Assembly (NCBI RefSeq): GCF_000264315.1
Contig: NZ_AJXU01000042.1
Span: forward strand, 1 to 64,000
DNA: 64,000 nucleotides
Source of the DNA: Rhodanobacter fulvus Jip2
Lineage (GTDB): Bacteria > Pseudomonadota > Gammaproteobacteria > Xanthomonadales > Rhodanobacteraceae
Reading direction: 5' to 3'
The notes under the pieces are model-generated. The model did not search any database. It worked only from the letters and a program-made list of their open reading frames with translations, and was not told the origin of the DNA. Within the stretch, counting starts at the first letter, position 1. Each line of letters begins with the position of its first letter. The position numbers and the translations under genes were made by a program. Positions 8,040 to 17,105 of this stretch are shown here, in pieces.

Positions 8040-10184
8040 CTAGGCGATCGTGCTTTTTTCGATGGTGGTGGCTTTGCGCGCGGCCAGCCAGCGCAGGTAG
8101 TCCGCCTCGGGGAGCGGGCGGCAGATCAGGTAACCCTGCAGCGTGTCGCAACCCATGGCGCCCAGCCGCGCGCGTTGTTGTTCCGTTTCCACGCCTTCGG
8201 CGATGGTCGCCATGCCCAGGCGGCGGCCGATGTCCACGATGAATCCAGCCAGCGGGTCGGGAACCGACGGCTGCAACGCGCTGACGAAGGAGCGGTCGAT
8301 TTTCAGCTCGTCCAGCGGCAATTGCTGCAGATAGGCCAGCGATGAATAGCCGGTGCCGAAATCGTCCATCGCCAGCCGGAAGCCGATGTTCGAGAGCGCA
8401 TGCAAGGTGGCCAGCGCCGCCTCGAAATCGTTCAGCAGCGCGCTTTCCGTAAGCTCCAGCGTCAGCCACTCCGGATCGATGCCGGCGGTCACCACGATGG
8501 CCTGGATGTGTTCGACGAACTGGGGGTGAGCAATCTGCCAGGGGCTGACGTTCACCGCCAGGCGGCCGCCGAAATCCACGCCCTGGCTGCGCCAGGCCTG
8601 GATATGCGCGCAGGCGCGCGTGATCACCCAGCTGCCAAGCGCGTGGATCAGGCCGGTTTCCTCGGCCACCGGGATGAAGACGTCTGGTGGTACGTCGCCC
8701 AATTCCGGGTGGCGCCAGCGCAGCAGCGCTTCGGCGCCCATCAGTTTGCCGCTCATGCTCACTTGCGGCTGGAAATGCAGCGACAGCTGGTTGCGCTCCA
8801 GCGCGGTGCGCAGGCCACGCTCCAGCTCCAGGCGGTTGTCCGCGTCCTGTTGCATGTGCGGCAGAAACAGTCGCGCGCCGTTGCGCCCGGCGGCCTTGGC
8901 GCGATACAGCGCGATGTCGGCGCAGCGCACGATGTCGGCTGCTTCGGCATCGCCGTTGGGGAAAACCGCGACGCCGATGCTGGCGCCGATGGCCAGGATG
9001 CGGCTGTCGATCGGCAGCGGAACGGAAAGCCGTTCCACCATGCTTTCGGCCACGCCCATGGCGAGCGCGGCGGTGGCGTCCGCGTCCATGGCGTCGTGCG
9101 ACCCGGCATCCAGCAGCACCAGGAACTCGTCGCCGCCGAGCCTGGCCACGGTGGATTCGCCGGGCGCTACCGCAAGCAGGCAATCGGCGATGGCCTCCAG
9201 CACGCGGTCGCCGACGTGGTGGCCCAGCGAGTCGTTGATGGTCTTGAAGTTGTCCAGGTCGATCATCAGCACGGCGCCATGCCGGCCGGACTGGCTGGCG
9301 TCGGCCAGCATTTCGGCCAGCGAATGCAGTGCGCGCGAACGATTGGGCAGGCCCGTCAACGGATCGTGGTAGGCGATGTGGCGCAGATCCAGCTCGGCTT
9401 CGCGCCGGGTCTCGGCTTCGGCGCGCAGTTCGAGCGTGGTCTGTTCCAGCTGTAGCGTGCGGGCGCGCAACTGGCTGGCCAGCGAAACGCCCATCAGCAA
9501 CACGAACGGCAGGAACGCGAAGGCGTCCAGATAGGGGTAGGGCTGGTCGAAAATATCGATCACGATATCGCCCCACAGCATGGCGGTGAATTGCACCAGC
9601 AGGCAGATGCTCAGCAGCAGCCCGGGCCGCGCCTGGCCGCCCCGGTAGAACCGCCACGAGCGCAGCAGCGCCCAGAGAAAAACCACGTAGGTCAGGCTGT
9701 GGAAGGCCTGGCTGGCGACGGATGGCTGAACCTTCAGCGTGAACAGGGATTCCCCCCATGGAAGCACCATCGGCGCGCCGGCGCTGAAGCCGGCATGCAG
9801 TCCGTAAGGTGCCCGCAGGTCGAACCAGAAGAAGCCCGTTGCCACCATCAGGATCACGCCGAAGGCGAAGCGGCTTACGGGTTTTCGCGTGTAGGTGCTG
9901 ACAAAAACGATGAAAGCCGGGAACGAGAAGATCGACGAGGCGTACATGAGCCGCAGCGCGAGCGTGGCTTGCGCGAGCGTCGTGGCGCAGTCCAGCAGCA
10001 CGTTGGAGAGGGCGAGGGCGGCGATGCAGATGCACAGCACCGCATACGCCTGGTACATGAGTTCACGCTGATGGCGCAGGCCGATAACCAGAAACTGCGT
10101 GCCCGACGACAGTGCCACGGCCGCCGTTGCCAGCAAGGCGGTCGTGAAATAGCCGAAGCTCGGTTGGCTTGCAATTTCGTGCAT
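8040..10184 (-). CDS. Membrane-bound GGDEF-EAL cyclic-di-GMP protein
   Basis: 714 residues. The N-terminal part (1-240) has about seven membrane helices. A short coiled linker (241-268) precedes a GGDEF domain (GGDEF intact at 350-354) and an EAL domain (EALLRW at 485-490, later DDFGTGYSS, KIDRSFV and AEGVET all present). Both active sites look competent, so it could make and degrade c-di-GMP. No RxxD inhibitory site precedes GGDEF at the usual spacing. The membrane sensor has no recognised ligand. It is transcribed alone, convergent with the pseudouridine synthase gene. Confidence 0.9.
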   Translation of the reverse strand: MHEIASQPSFGYFTTALLATAAVALSSGTQFLVIGLRHQRELMYQAYAVLCICIAALALSNVLLDCATTLAQATLALRLMYASSIFSFPAFIVFVSTYTRKPVSRFAFGVILMVATGFFWFDLRAPYGLHAGFSAGAPMVLPWGESLFTLKVQPSVASQAFHSLTYVVFLWALLRSWRFYRGGQARPGLLLSICLLVQFTAMLWGDIVIDIFDQPYPYLDAFAFLPFVLLMGVSLASQLRARTLQLEQTTLELRAEAETRREAELDLRHIAYHDPLTGLPNRSRALHSLAEMLADASQSGRHGAVLMIDLDNFKTINDSLGHHVGDRVLEAIADCLLAVAPGESTVARLGGDEFLVLLDAGSHDAMDADATAALAMGVAESMVERLSVPLPIDSRILAIGASIGVAVFPNGDAEAADIVRCADIALYRAKAAGRNGARLFLPHMQQDADNRLELERGLRTALERNQLSLHFQPQVSMSGKLMGAEALLRWRHPELGDVPPDVFIPVAEETGLIHALGSWVITRACAHIQAWRSQGVDFGGRLAVNVSPWQIAHPQFVEHIQAIVVTAGIDPEWLTLELTESALLNDFEAALATLHALSNIGFRLAMDDFGTGYSSLAYLQQLPLDELKIDRSFVSALQPSVPDPLAGFIVDIGRRLGMATIAEGVETEQQRARLGAMGCDTLQGYLICRPLPEADYLRWLAARKATTIEKSTIA

Positions 10185-10482
10185 GCGCGGTTTTCCCCTG
10201 CGTGCGCCTGTCCGGGGCTACGGCGCGCAACGCTCGGAGAACGATAGCCTATTGCAGCACCGGTGCCCACTGAGTGCGGCCGTAGACGAGCAGTTGCCGC
10301 TGCGACGGAGCGACGCATGGGCCGGAATGCTTATGGACGTCTCTTTGTCCTTCATCCCGCCAGCCGGCGCCGGATCGGCTAGCCGGTGGCCTTTTGCGCC
10401 AGGATCCCTCAAGCGCCATCGATAGTGCCGGTGAAACGCGCGAATATGCGAGCATCAAGCGTTTCACCGATGGGCTGAAACC

Positions 10483-10683
10483 ATGACGCACGATCCGGCA
10501 GGCCCGAGTGATCCACCCCCGATTCCGCCCGTTGCGCCGGACCCGGGCGATTGCTGTGGCGAAGGCTGCGTCCGCTGTGTCCATGACGTATACGAGGCGT
10601 CGCTCGAACGTTACCGTATGTTGCTGGAGGCGTGGCAGGCGCGGCATCCGGACGATGGGGATGGCCACGGCCCCTCGTGTTGA
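10483..10683 (+). CDS. Small Cys-rich protein with oxidoreductase-like N-terminal domain
   Basis: 66 residues. After a Pro-rich start the sequence DCCGEGCVRCVHDVYEASL matches the short oxidoreductase-like family (PF09791), whose P..P..P.CC...C..C..D.Y pattern is diagnostic. Five cysteines in the core suggest metal or redox chemistry, but the family is uncharacterised. The 298 bases before it (10185-10482) contain no gene I can support. Confidence 0.7.
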   Translation: MTHDPAGPSDPPPIPPVAPDPGDCCGEGCVRCVHDVYEASLERYRMLLEAWQARHPDDGDGHGPSC

Positions 10684-10733
10684 ACATCGGCAACGCCGTC
10701 TTCGAAACGGCCTTTGGAGCAAAGGGATGACGC

Positions 10734-11450
10734 ATGCGAACGAGTGACGGCGATACCGTGTGGAGCATGCGTCGTTTGCGGTGGCTTGCCATCCTCATCC
10801 GCCATCCGTCCGCGGCACTGCTGCTGGTGCAGTTGGCCGGGTTGCTGCTGTATCCGTTCATCGAGCAGACGCGTGCCGCACGCGCCCTGTTCGGCGCCTT
10901 CGGCGTGGTGGTGCTGATGCTGGCCATTTCGATGGTGCAGCGTACCCGCGGCCGGGGCTGGATAAGCGTGGCCATCGCCGTGCCCGCGGTCGTGTGCAAC
11001 GCGATGGGTTTGATGCTGGACATGCCGGCGCTAAAACCGTGGTGGGCAGCGCTGGAAGCACTGTTCTACTTCTACGCGGCCGGTTGTCTGATCGCCTACA
11101 TGCTGGCCGATCGCCGCGCTACCACCGACGAGATGTTCGCCGCCGGCGCCACCTTCACCCTGCTTGTCTGGGGCTTCACCTACCTGTTCGTGCTGTGCCA
11201 GGTATTGCAGCCGGGCTGCTTTGCCGCCGCGGTCAATCCGGCCGCTCCGCGCAGCTGGACCGAACTGCTGTTTCTGAGCTTTGCCCTGATGTCGAGCACC
11301 GGCATCGGTGACGTCATCCCGATCACCGTGCACGCGCGCGCGCTGGCCTGCCTGGAGATGTTCGTGGGCGTGATGTATATCGCGCTGGTGGTCTCGCGGC
11401 TGATCGGACTGAGCGTCAGCCGGGAGGATGACCGCGAACTCCACCGCTGA
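10734..11450 (+). CDS. Two-pore-type ion channel family membrane protein
   Basis: 238 residues with about six hydrophobic helices. The C-terminal part has the pore arrangement of bacterial K+ channels: a pore helix ending in STGIGDVIPIT (filter-like T-G-I-G-D) followed by a last helix, MFVGVMYIALVVSRLIGL. Other channels have TxGYGD, so Ile replaces Tyr. No cytoplasmic RCK/TrkA domain follows. Ion selectivity cannot be assigned from sequence. An in-frame Met at residue 12 is an alternative start. Confidence 0.75.
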   Translation: MRTSDGDTVWSMRRLRWLAILIRHPSAALLLVQLAGLLLYPFIEQTRAARALFGAFGVVVLMLAISMVQRTRGRGWISVAIAVPAVVCNAMGLMLDMPALKPWWAALEALFYFYAAGCLIAYMLADRRATTDEMFAAGATFTLLVWGFTYLFVLCQVLQPGCFAAAVNPAAPRSWTELLFLSFALMSSTGIGDVIPITVHARALACLEMFVGVMYIALVVSRLIGLSVSREDDRELHR

Positions 11451-11474
11451 CGGTCATGCCGAATGGCGCGGCGC

Positions 11475-12524
11475 TCAGATCGATTTTTCGGCCGCGGGAA
11501 AATGGCGCCGCAGATCCTGCTGGCAACGCGCCAACAGCGCCGGCGCAAAGGCATCGGGCCAGGTGTGGCTGAGGTCCACGTCGCGATCCAGTCGCTCGTG
11601 TTCACCCAGCAATTGCGCCATCGCCAGGCCATCGGCGGCGGCCAGCGTCTTGCCCAGTGGCGAACTGGTGGCGACGGTCTTGCCGGGCTGGCGATCGGCC
11701 ATCGCCTCCACCACGCGCGCCGGCAGCTCCCAGTGCTGTGCCGCCTGCAGCGACAGCCGCGCCGCCAGTGCGCCGCAACTGGCAATGAATTCCGTCGAGG
11801 GTGATGTGAGTGCGGAATCCTGCGCCAGCTGGTCGAGCAGGCGCACCACCGCGCCGGTACCGGTGTGGCAGATGGTGCCGACCAGGTAGGCCTCGAACGT
11901 ATCGCCGCCGTTGTGCCGGGCCAGCCATGCGCACGCGTGCGAGCAGCGCTCGGCGTGATCCCACAGGCGCTCGCCGGCAGCCTGGCCGAAGCTGCCGGCA
12001 TTGGCCTGCAGGATGGGTTTCATCACGTATTGCGTAAGCACCCGGCGCAAGCCGTCCTGGCCCAGCAGGACCACCGCCTGCTGCAGGCTGCTGATCGGCT
12101 GGGCGGAGCGGTAATACGAGCTGCTGGTGACCCGCATGACCTCGCCCACCATCAGCGGGTCGCGGCCCACGAGTTTGGCGAGCTGACCACCGGCCGCATT
12201 GTCGTTTTTCAGCGTGCGCAGCAGTTGCGGCAATACGCTGGGCAGGCGCGGCAGGCTGCGCATGTCGAAGCGTGTGCTGAGCAGGTCCAGGCGCTTGAGC
12301 ATGGCCTGCTCGGCCGCACTGGGTTCGCCCGCCTCGCTGGGCGGCAGATCGAGTACGAAGCGGTGAAAGCGATCTTCGATTTCAGTCAGCGGGAAGTCCG
12401 GCTCCACCACCACGTCATCGTCGGGAATCCGCGCGGACGCCCGCACGGATCCGGTCGCCATGAGCCGCACGCGACCCGCAACCGGCTTCTGGCTGCGAAA
12501 CAAGCGCTGCCAAAGATTCCCCAT
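11475..12524 (-). CDS. HDOD-domain signalling protein
   Basis: 349 residues, soluble. The region about 90-285 has HDOD-domain features: LPRLPSVLPQLLRTL, LVGRDPLMVGEVMRV and SLQQAVVLLGQDGLRRVL. This is the degenerate HD-like helical fold found in regulators of motility, c-di-GMP signalling and stress. It is convergent with the ion channel gene, with 24 bases between their ends. Target unknown. Confidence 0.82.
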   Translation of the reverse strand: MGNLWQRLFRSQKPVAGRVRLMATGSVRASARIPDDDVVVEPDFPLTEIEDRFHRFVLDLPPSEAGEPSAAEQAMLKRLDLLSTRFDMRSLPRLPSVLPQLLRTLKNDNAAGGQLAKLVGRDPLMVGEVMRVTSSSYYRSAQPISSLQQAVVLLGQDGLRRVLTQYVMKPILQANAGSFGQAAGERLWDHAERCSHACAWLARHNGGDTFEAYLVGTICHTGTGAVVRLLDQLAQDSALTSPSTEFIASCGALAARLSLQAAQHWELPARVVEAMADRQPGKTVATSSPLGKTLAAADGLAMAQLLGEHERLDRDVDLSHTWPDAFAPALLARCQQDLRRHFPAAEKSI

Positions 12525-12694
12525 GCAAACGTCCCTTTTTCAGAAAACGCAAGCGTCCCACAACTTGCGGAGATAACGGCAGGGCGACGGAAAAATTGAG
12601 TGATCCGATCGTTCGCTGCGATGCCTGGTGCAGCCGGCCGTGGTGAGCCGGCTGCCTGCGATGGTGCGGTTCGCTGTCCGAATTTCAGCCCTGA

Positions 12695-12796
12695 TTACTG
12701 GCTTTTTTTCTTTTCCTGCTTAGCCGCCCTTTTTTCCTTCATGGTCTTGGCCGGCTTTTTCTTCTCGGTTTTCTTTGAATCCATGCCCTTGCTCAT
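12695..12796 (-). CDS. Very small lysine-rich protein (33 residues)
   Basis: The sequence begins MSKGMDSKKTEKKKPAKT and ends KQEKKKSQ; 13 of 33 residues are Lys. The ATG (12796) has a good RBS (CGGAG, 8 bases upstream). An open frame continues upstream to 13093, but that part overlaps the downstream coding region and reads as non-coding. Similar short Lys-rich peptides occur in many proteobacteria as I recall. Nucleic-acid binding is plausible but unproven. Confidence 0.6.
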   Translation of the reverse strand: MSKGMDSKKTEKKKPAKTMKEKRAAKQEKKKSQ

Positions 12797-12975
12797 GTCG
12801 TGCTCCGCAATGTGGAAGGTTGGGCGGGAGCGGCATAGCCGATCCGGGCACCGGCGAAAAACATCAAGCGCGGTGCGATCGGAGTTTAGGGGCGGGCGAT
12901 ATGGAAGCCAAGCCGCTGCAGCGTGGCTTTTTTCAAACGGCTGTGGCGGTGATTCCGGTCGCCACAACGCCGCTG

Positions 12976-13698
12976 TCAGATACGCTCGTGCGGCGCCAGG
13001 TAGCGCCATTGCCCGGGCGGCAGGCGGCTCAGTGAAATACGGCCCACGCGCAGCCGTTTCATCGCCACCACCTGCAGGCCCACCGCGTTGCACATCGGTT
13101 CGATCTGGCTCGGTTGCAGGCCCTTGAAGGCGAAGCGCAGGCGCTGCTCGCTTTGCCAGCTGACCTTGATCGGCGGCATCGCGTAGTTGTTGAAGCGCAA
13201 TCCATGGTTGAGCAGCGCCAGGCCGTTATCGATCAGTTCGCCTTCCACCTCGACCACGAACTCCTGCTCGATCCGGCTGGCGTCCTCGGTGAGCTTGCGC
13301 GCCACGCGCCAGTCCTGGGTGAAAAACAGCAGGCCGCTGGCCTTGGCCGGCAACGGCAGCGGCGCCGCGAGGCGGGACATGTGCCGCTTCAGCGGCCGCA
13401 CGCCGGAAGCGTCGTCGGCGCTGCGCGTTGCCGGCGTGACCAGTGCGCCGGCACCGTCCGGTCCGGGCCCGTCGTCAATGCCGGCCGGCTTGTTGAGCAC
13501 CAGCGTGATCGCTTCCAGCGGCGCCAGCCGGGCGGCGGGGTCGATCGCCACGGTTTGCGTGTCCACCATGAACTGCGGCTCTTCCACCACCACGCCATCC
13601 ACCTGCACCCAGCCGCCTTCGATGAATTGCTCCGCCTCACGGCGCGAGCAGCCCGCCAGGGCGACGACCCGTTTGGCGAGGCGGACAGGTTCGGTCAT
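12976..13698 (-). CDS. Pseudouridine synthase-like protein (RluF/RsuA family) lacking the catalytic Asp
   Basis: 240 residues from MTEPVRLAKRVVAL. The S4 domain (LAKRVVALAGCSRREAEQF) and flanking catalytic-domain blocks (LVLNKPAGI; MKRLRVGRISLSRLPPGQWR) fit the RluF/RsuA family. The motif that should read GRLDxxTxGLLLLTxD is instead SRLAAPLPLPAKASGLLFFTQD, with no Asp at the nucleophile position and extra residues. It may be inactive as a synthase and act as an RNA-binding factor, or use an altered mechanism. The frame is intact, so it is not an obvious pseudogene. Confidence 0.8.
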   Translation of the reverse strand: MTEPVRLAKRVVALAGCSRREAEQFIEGGWVQVDGVVVEEPQFMVDTQTVAIDPAARLAPLEAITLVLNKPAGIDDGPGPDGAGALVTPATRSADDASGVRPLKRHMSRLAAPLPLPAKASGLLFFTQDWRVARKLTEDASRIEQEFVVEVEGELIDNGLALLNHGLRFNNYAMPPIKVSWQSEQRLRFAFKGLQPSQIEPMCNAVGLQVVAMKRLRVGRISLSRLPPGQWRYLAPHERI

Positions 13699-13832
13699 GG
13701 GGCAGGCCAGCGCGGAGGAGGCCGCCATTGTAGGGAACTGCGAGCCCGCGCACGAAAGCCGCCACCATCGGCGATGGCATTTCCGGTGTTCGCCCCCAAA
13801 TGGAAGGACTTGACCATGGTGAGTGTTTCCAC

Positions 13833-14819
13833 ATGATTCCTTTCTCGATTCTCGATCTGGCGCCCGTCACCGAAGGCAGTGATGCCGCTCAGGCATTCCG
13901 CAACACGCTGGATCTGGCGCAATTGGCCGAGCGGCTCGGCTACCACCGCTACTGGCTGGCGGAACACCACAACATGCCCGGCATCGCCAGTGCGGCGACG
14001 GCGGTGTTGATCGGGCATGTGGCCGGCGGCACCTCGACCATCCGCGTGGGCGCCGGCGGCATCATGCTGCCCAACCATGCGCCGCTGCAGGTGGCCGAGC
14101 AGTTCGGCACGCTGGCGTCGCTGTATCCGGGCCGCATCGATCTGGGGCTGGGTCGCGCCCCTGGCACCGACCAGCCCACCGCGAAAGCCTTGCGCCGCTA
14201 TTTCGACAGTGCCGACGCGTTTCCACAGGATGTGATGGAACTGCTCGGCTATTTCGAGCCCGCCACGCCGGGCCAGCCGGTACGCGCGGTGCCCGGCGCC
14301 GGTATCGACGTGCCGGTGTGGCTGCTGGGTTCCAGCCTGTTCAGCGCCAAGCTGTCGGCGGCGTTGGGCCTGCCGTTCGCGTTTGCCTCGCATTTCGCCC
14401 CCGATGCGATGGACGAGGCGCTGGCGCTGTACCGCCGCGATTTCCGGCCCTCCGCGCGTCTGCAACAGCCGTACGCCATGCTGGGCTTGAACGTGGTTGC
14501 GGCCGACAGCGATGCCGAGGCGCGGCGGTTGTTCACCACCCAGCAACAAAGTTTCATCAACCTGCGTCGCGGCCGGCCGGGGCTGATCCCGGCGCCGATC
14601 GACGACATCGAAACGTACTGGTCGCCGGTGGAGAAGATCGGCGTGGAGCGCGCGCTGGCCTGTGCCGTGGTCGGCGACGAGGCGACGGTGCGGCAGGGCA
14701 TCGACGCGTTCGTCGAACGGCATCGGCCGGATGAGGTGCTGATCACCGCGAACGTGTTCGACCACGCCGCCCGGCGGCGCTCGTTCGAGATCGCCGCGGC
14801 GGGCGCGGCGAACAACTAG
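13833..14819 (+). CDS. Luciferase-like (LLM class) flavin-dependent oxidoreductase
   Basis: 328 residues from ATG 13833, giving the typical [12 protein letters not shown] start of the YhbW-like group. Conserved blocks include [37 protein letters not shown] and [13 protein letters not shown], which shape the FMN-binding TIM barrel. Substrate unknown. It is monocistronic; a 9-bp perfect hairpin lies 69 bases after the stop. Confidence 0.88.
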   Translation: MIPFSILDLAPVTEGSDAAQAFRNTLDLAQLAERLGYHRYWLAEHHNMPGIASAATAVLIGHVAGGTSTIRVGAGGIMLPNHAPLQVAEQFGTLASLYPGRIDLGLGRAPGTDQPTAKALRRYFDSADAFPQDVMELLGYFEPATPGQPVRAVPGAGIDVPVWLLGSSLFSAKLSAALGLPFAFASHFAPDAMDEALALYRRDFRPSARLQQPYAMLGLNVVAADSDAEARRLFTTQQQSFINLRRGRPGLIPAPIDDIETYWSPVEKIGVERALACAVVGDEATVRQGIDAFVERHRPDEVLITANVFDHAARRRSFEIAAAGAANN

Positions 14820-14887
14820 GAGCCTGGGCCGCAGAAATCTTCCGGGCTGCAAAAGCGTCTGCGTGGTCCATATTTCTGCCGCTTCTT

Positions 14888-14910
14888 GGCCCATGGAACC
14901 ACCATGGGCC
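14888..14910. other. Perfect 9-bp inverted repeat between the LLM and RIO genes
   Basis: GGCCCATGG (14888-14896) pairs with CCATGGGCC (14902-14910) across a 5-base loop. There is no T tract on either side, so it is a weak terminator candidate at best; it may be an operator. The region 14820-15041 has no convincing gene. Confidence 0.35.
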
Positions 14911-15041
14911 GGCGAATCGTCAAAAATCTGTCCTCACGCAGCCGCTTTTTCGCCTCGGAAGTTTCTACGGCCCAGACTCCTAGCAACATCCGATCGGCCA
15001 TAATCGCGACCTTTCCACGACGACTTGAAGCTTTCCAACGC

Positions 15042-15899
15042 ATGAAGACACCCCAGGGCCTGCAGACATTGATCGAGGAAGGCGTGATCGACCAGGTGCT
15101 CCGCCCGCTCAAGAGCGGCAAGGAAGCCTCCGTCTACGTCGTGCGTTGTGGCGAGGACGTTCGTTGCGCCAAGGTCTACAAGGACATGGGCCAGCGCAGT
15201 TTCCAGGCGCGCGTGCAATACCAGGAAGGGCGCAAGGTGCGCGGCAGCCGCCAGGCGCGCGCGATCGGCAAGGCCAGCAAGTTCGGCCGCAAGGAGATGG
15301 AGGAGAACTGGAAGAACGCCGAGGTCGACGCGCTGTACCAGCTCACCGCCGCCGGCGTGCGGGTGCCGCGGCCGTTTGGCTATTTCAGCGGCGTGCTGGT
15401 GATGGAGCTGGTCACCGATGCGGACGGGCATTCGGCACCGCGATTGGGTGAGGTGGACTTGTCGGCCGACACCGCGCGCGACTACCACCGCTTCCTGATG
15501 CAGCAGGTGGCGCGCATGCTGTGCATCGGCCTGATCCACGGCGACCTGTCCGAATACAACGTGCTGGTGGGCCCCGAGGGTCCGGTGATCATCGACTTGC
15601 CGCAGGTGGTCAGCGCGTCGGGCAACAACGCCGCGCGCGCCATGCTGCGCCGTGACGTGGGCAACATCACCATCAGCCTTTCGCGCTTTGCGCCGGAGCT
15701 GCTGGACACGTACTACGGCGAGGAGATGTGGGCCCTGTACGAGCTGGGCGAACTGCACCCGGACACCGAGCTGACCGGCCAGTTCGAATTCGACGAAAGC
15801 ATCGCCGACGTGGACAGCGTGATGCAGTCGATCATCGATGCGCGCGAAGAGGCGATCATCCGCCAGCAGGGGCGCGAGGCCGCGGCGCAGGAAGACTGA
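15042..15899 (+). CDS. RIO-family serine/threonine protein kinase
   Basis: 285 residues. RIO1-type motifs are present: the loop GKEASVY (26-32), the ATP-binding Lys in CAKVYK (K44), the catalytic HGDLSEYN (166-173, Asp168) and the metal-binding IIDLPQ (Asp185). Archaeal and eukaryotic RIO kinases act in ribosome maturation; bacterial members are poorly characterised. The in-frame open region upstream back to 14886 lacks family similarity, so the ATG at 15042 was chosen. Confidence 0.88.
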   Translation: MKTPQGLQTLIEEGVIDQVLRPLKSGKEASVYVVRCGEDVRCAKVYKDMGQRSFQARVQYQEGRKVRGSRQARAIGKASKFGRKEMEENWKNAEVDALYQLTAAGVRVPRPFGYFSGVLVMELVTDADGHSAPRLGEVDLSADTARDYHRFLMQQVARMLCIGLIHGDLSEYNVLVGPEGPVIIDLPQVVSASGNNAARAMLRRDVGNITISLSRFAPELLDTYYGEEMWALYELGELHPDTELTGQFEFDESIADVDSVMQSIIDAREEAIIRQQGREAAAQED

Positions 15900-15923
15900 T
15901 TGATCATGGGAGCGGCAGCTCTT

Positions 15924-16015
15924 GTGGGAGCGACTTCAGTCGCGATGCTTTTTCGAATCCCGAATCCCGAATCCCGAATCCCTCTCAAGAGCATCGCGAC
16001 TGAAGTCGCTCCCAC
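15924..16015. repeat. REP-like palindrome with gaatccc tandem heptamers in the loop
   Basis: The arm gtgggagcgacttcagtcgc (from 15924) is matched by its reverse complement ending at 16015. The loop holds about four tandem gaatccc heptamers. Related copies lie at 57841 and 63390, always between genes. Sequences of this form are common intergenic palindromes in Lysobacterales and Pseudomonas. Confidence 0.85.
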
Positions 16016-16028
16016 AGACACGCAGGCA

Positions 16029-16463
16029 TCAATGCTTGCTGACGTCGATCAGTTCCACATCGAACACCAGTGACGCATTGGGCGGGATGTCGCCACCCGC
16101 ACCTTCGGCGCCATAGCCGAGCGCGGCGGGGATCAGCAGGGTGCGCTTGCCACCCACGCGCATGCCGGCTACGCCCTGGTCCCATCCCTCGATGACCCGG
16201 CCGGCGCCCAGCTGGAAATTGAACGGCGCGCCGTTGTCGCGCGAGCTGTCGAATTTCGTGCCGTGCTTGTCCTTGGCGTTCTCGTCGTACAGCCAGCCGG
16301 TGTAGTGCACCAGCACGTCCATGCCGGCCTTCGCCTCGGCGCCGGTCCCTACGGTGTGGTCGATGACGGTGAGCTTGTCCACGTGGCCACTGGCGCGGGC
16401 TTGCGGTGAGCCGCCGCAGGCGGCGAGGGTGAATACGGCGAGCAGGGGCAGCAACCAGCGCAT
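16029..16463 (-). CDS. FKBP-type peptidyl-prolyl isomerase, lipoprotein
   Basis: 144 residues. A lipoprotein signal ends in lipobox LAAC (Cys16), so it is anchored in the cell envelope. The rest is one FKBP domain: LVHYTGWLYD, FDSSRDNGAPFNFQLGAG, VIEGWDQGVAGMRVGGKR and ALGYGAEGAGGDIPPNASLVFDVEL are all canonical. It should catalyse proline isomerisation of exported proteins. It lies 26 bases upstream (minus strand) of the YaeQ gene end and is likely co-transcribed with it. Confidence 0.92.
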   Translation of the reverse strand: MRWLLPLLAVFTLAACGGSPQARASGHVDKLTVIDHTVGTGAEAKAGMDVLVHYTGWLYDENAKDKHGTKFDSSRDNGAPFNFQLGAGRVIEGWDQGVAGMRVGGKRTLLIPAALGYGAEGAGGDIPPNASLVFDVELIDVSKH

Positions 16464-16488
16464 GGGTGACTCCGGGAATGGGGGAAGG

Positions 16489-17046
16489 TTATTTCGACGC
16501 GTCCGTGGCGAGCATGCGTTTCACCGGATCCACGGCCACCGCGTCGGTATCGTTCATCAATTGCAGCTGGCCATCCTGGATCAGGCATTGCAGGCGCATG
16601 CCACGCTGCAGCAGGGTCACCAGTTCGGCCACTGTCGGGGCGGGGATGTCGAGCACGGTGAGGTTCTTGTTGCGGGCCAGCGTGGAACCGACCTTGCTCC
16701 ACCAGATCTCCGCGGTATTGCCGCCGTAACTGATCACCACCACCTGGCGCGAGCGGCCGCAGGCCTTTCGGATGCGCGTTTCGTCGGGCTGGCCCACTTC
16801 TATCCACAGCTCGATCTCGTCGGTGTATGCCTTGCGCCACAGGGCGGGCTCGTCCTCGTCGCTGAGGCCCTTGCCGAACTCCAGCCGGTCGTCCGCATAC
16901 AGCGCGAACGCCAGCAGCCGCACCATCAGGCGCTCCTCGGTTTCCGAGGGATGCCGCGCCAGGGTCAGCGCGTGGGTGGCGTAGTAATGCCGATCCATGT
17001 CGCTGATCTGCAGTTCGACTTTGTAGATGGTGGAGTTGAGCGCCAT
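16489..17046 (-). CDS. yaeQ: YaeQ family protein
   Basis: 185 residues starting MALNSTIYKVELQISDMDR, a near-exact YaeQ N terminus, followed by HPSETEERLMVRLLAFAL. YaeQ has a PD-(D/E)XK-like fold; its function is unclear and was once linked to RfaH suppression. An upstream in-frame ATG at 17064 is less conserved and was not used. Confidence 0.92.
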   Translation of the reverse strand: MALNSTIYKVELQISDMDRHYYATHALTLARHPSETEERLMVRLLAFALYADDRLEFGKGLSDEDEPALWRKAYTDEIELWIEVGQPDETRIRKACGRSRQVVVISYGGNTAEIWWSKVGSTLARNKNLTVLDIPAPTVAELVTLLQRGMRLQCLIQDGQLQLMNDTDAVAVDPVKRMLATDASK

Positions 17047-17105
17047 GGGCCAGCCTTGAGACAACAGCCGGCCATTCTACGCGCTGGCTCTAGACTGCGG
17101 TGCTG

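Noticed and set aside
14816-15121. Minus-strand frame ending KKRQKYGPRRRFCSPEDF
   Set aside because: The end looks protein-like but has no RBS or family, and the frame overlaps the start of the RIO kinase gene.
15950-15990. Tandem gaatccc heptamers as a CRISPR-like array
   Set aside because: Units are 7 bases with no spacers and sit in the loop of a REP palindrome.
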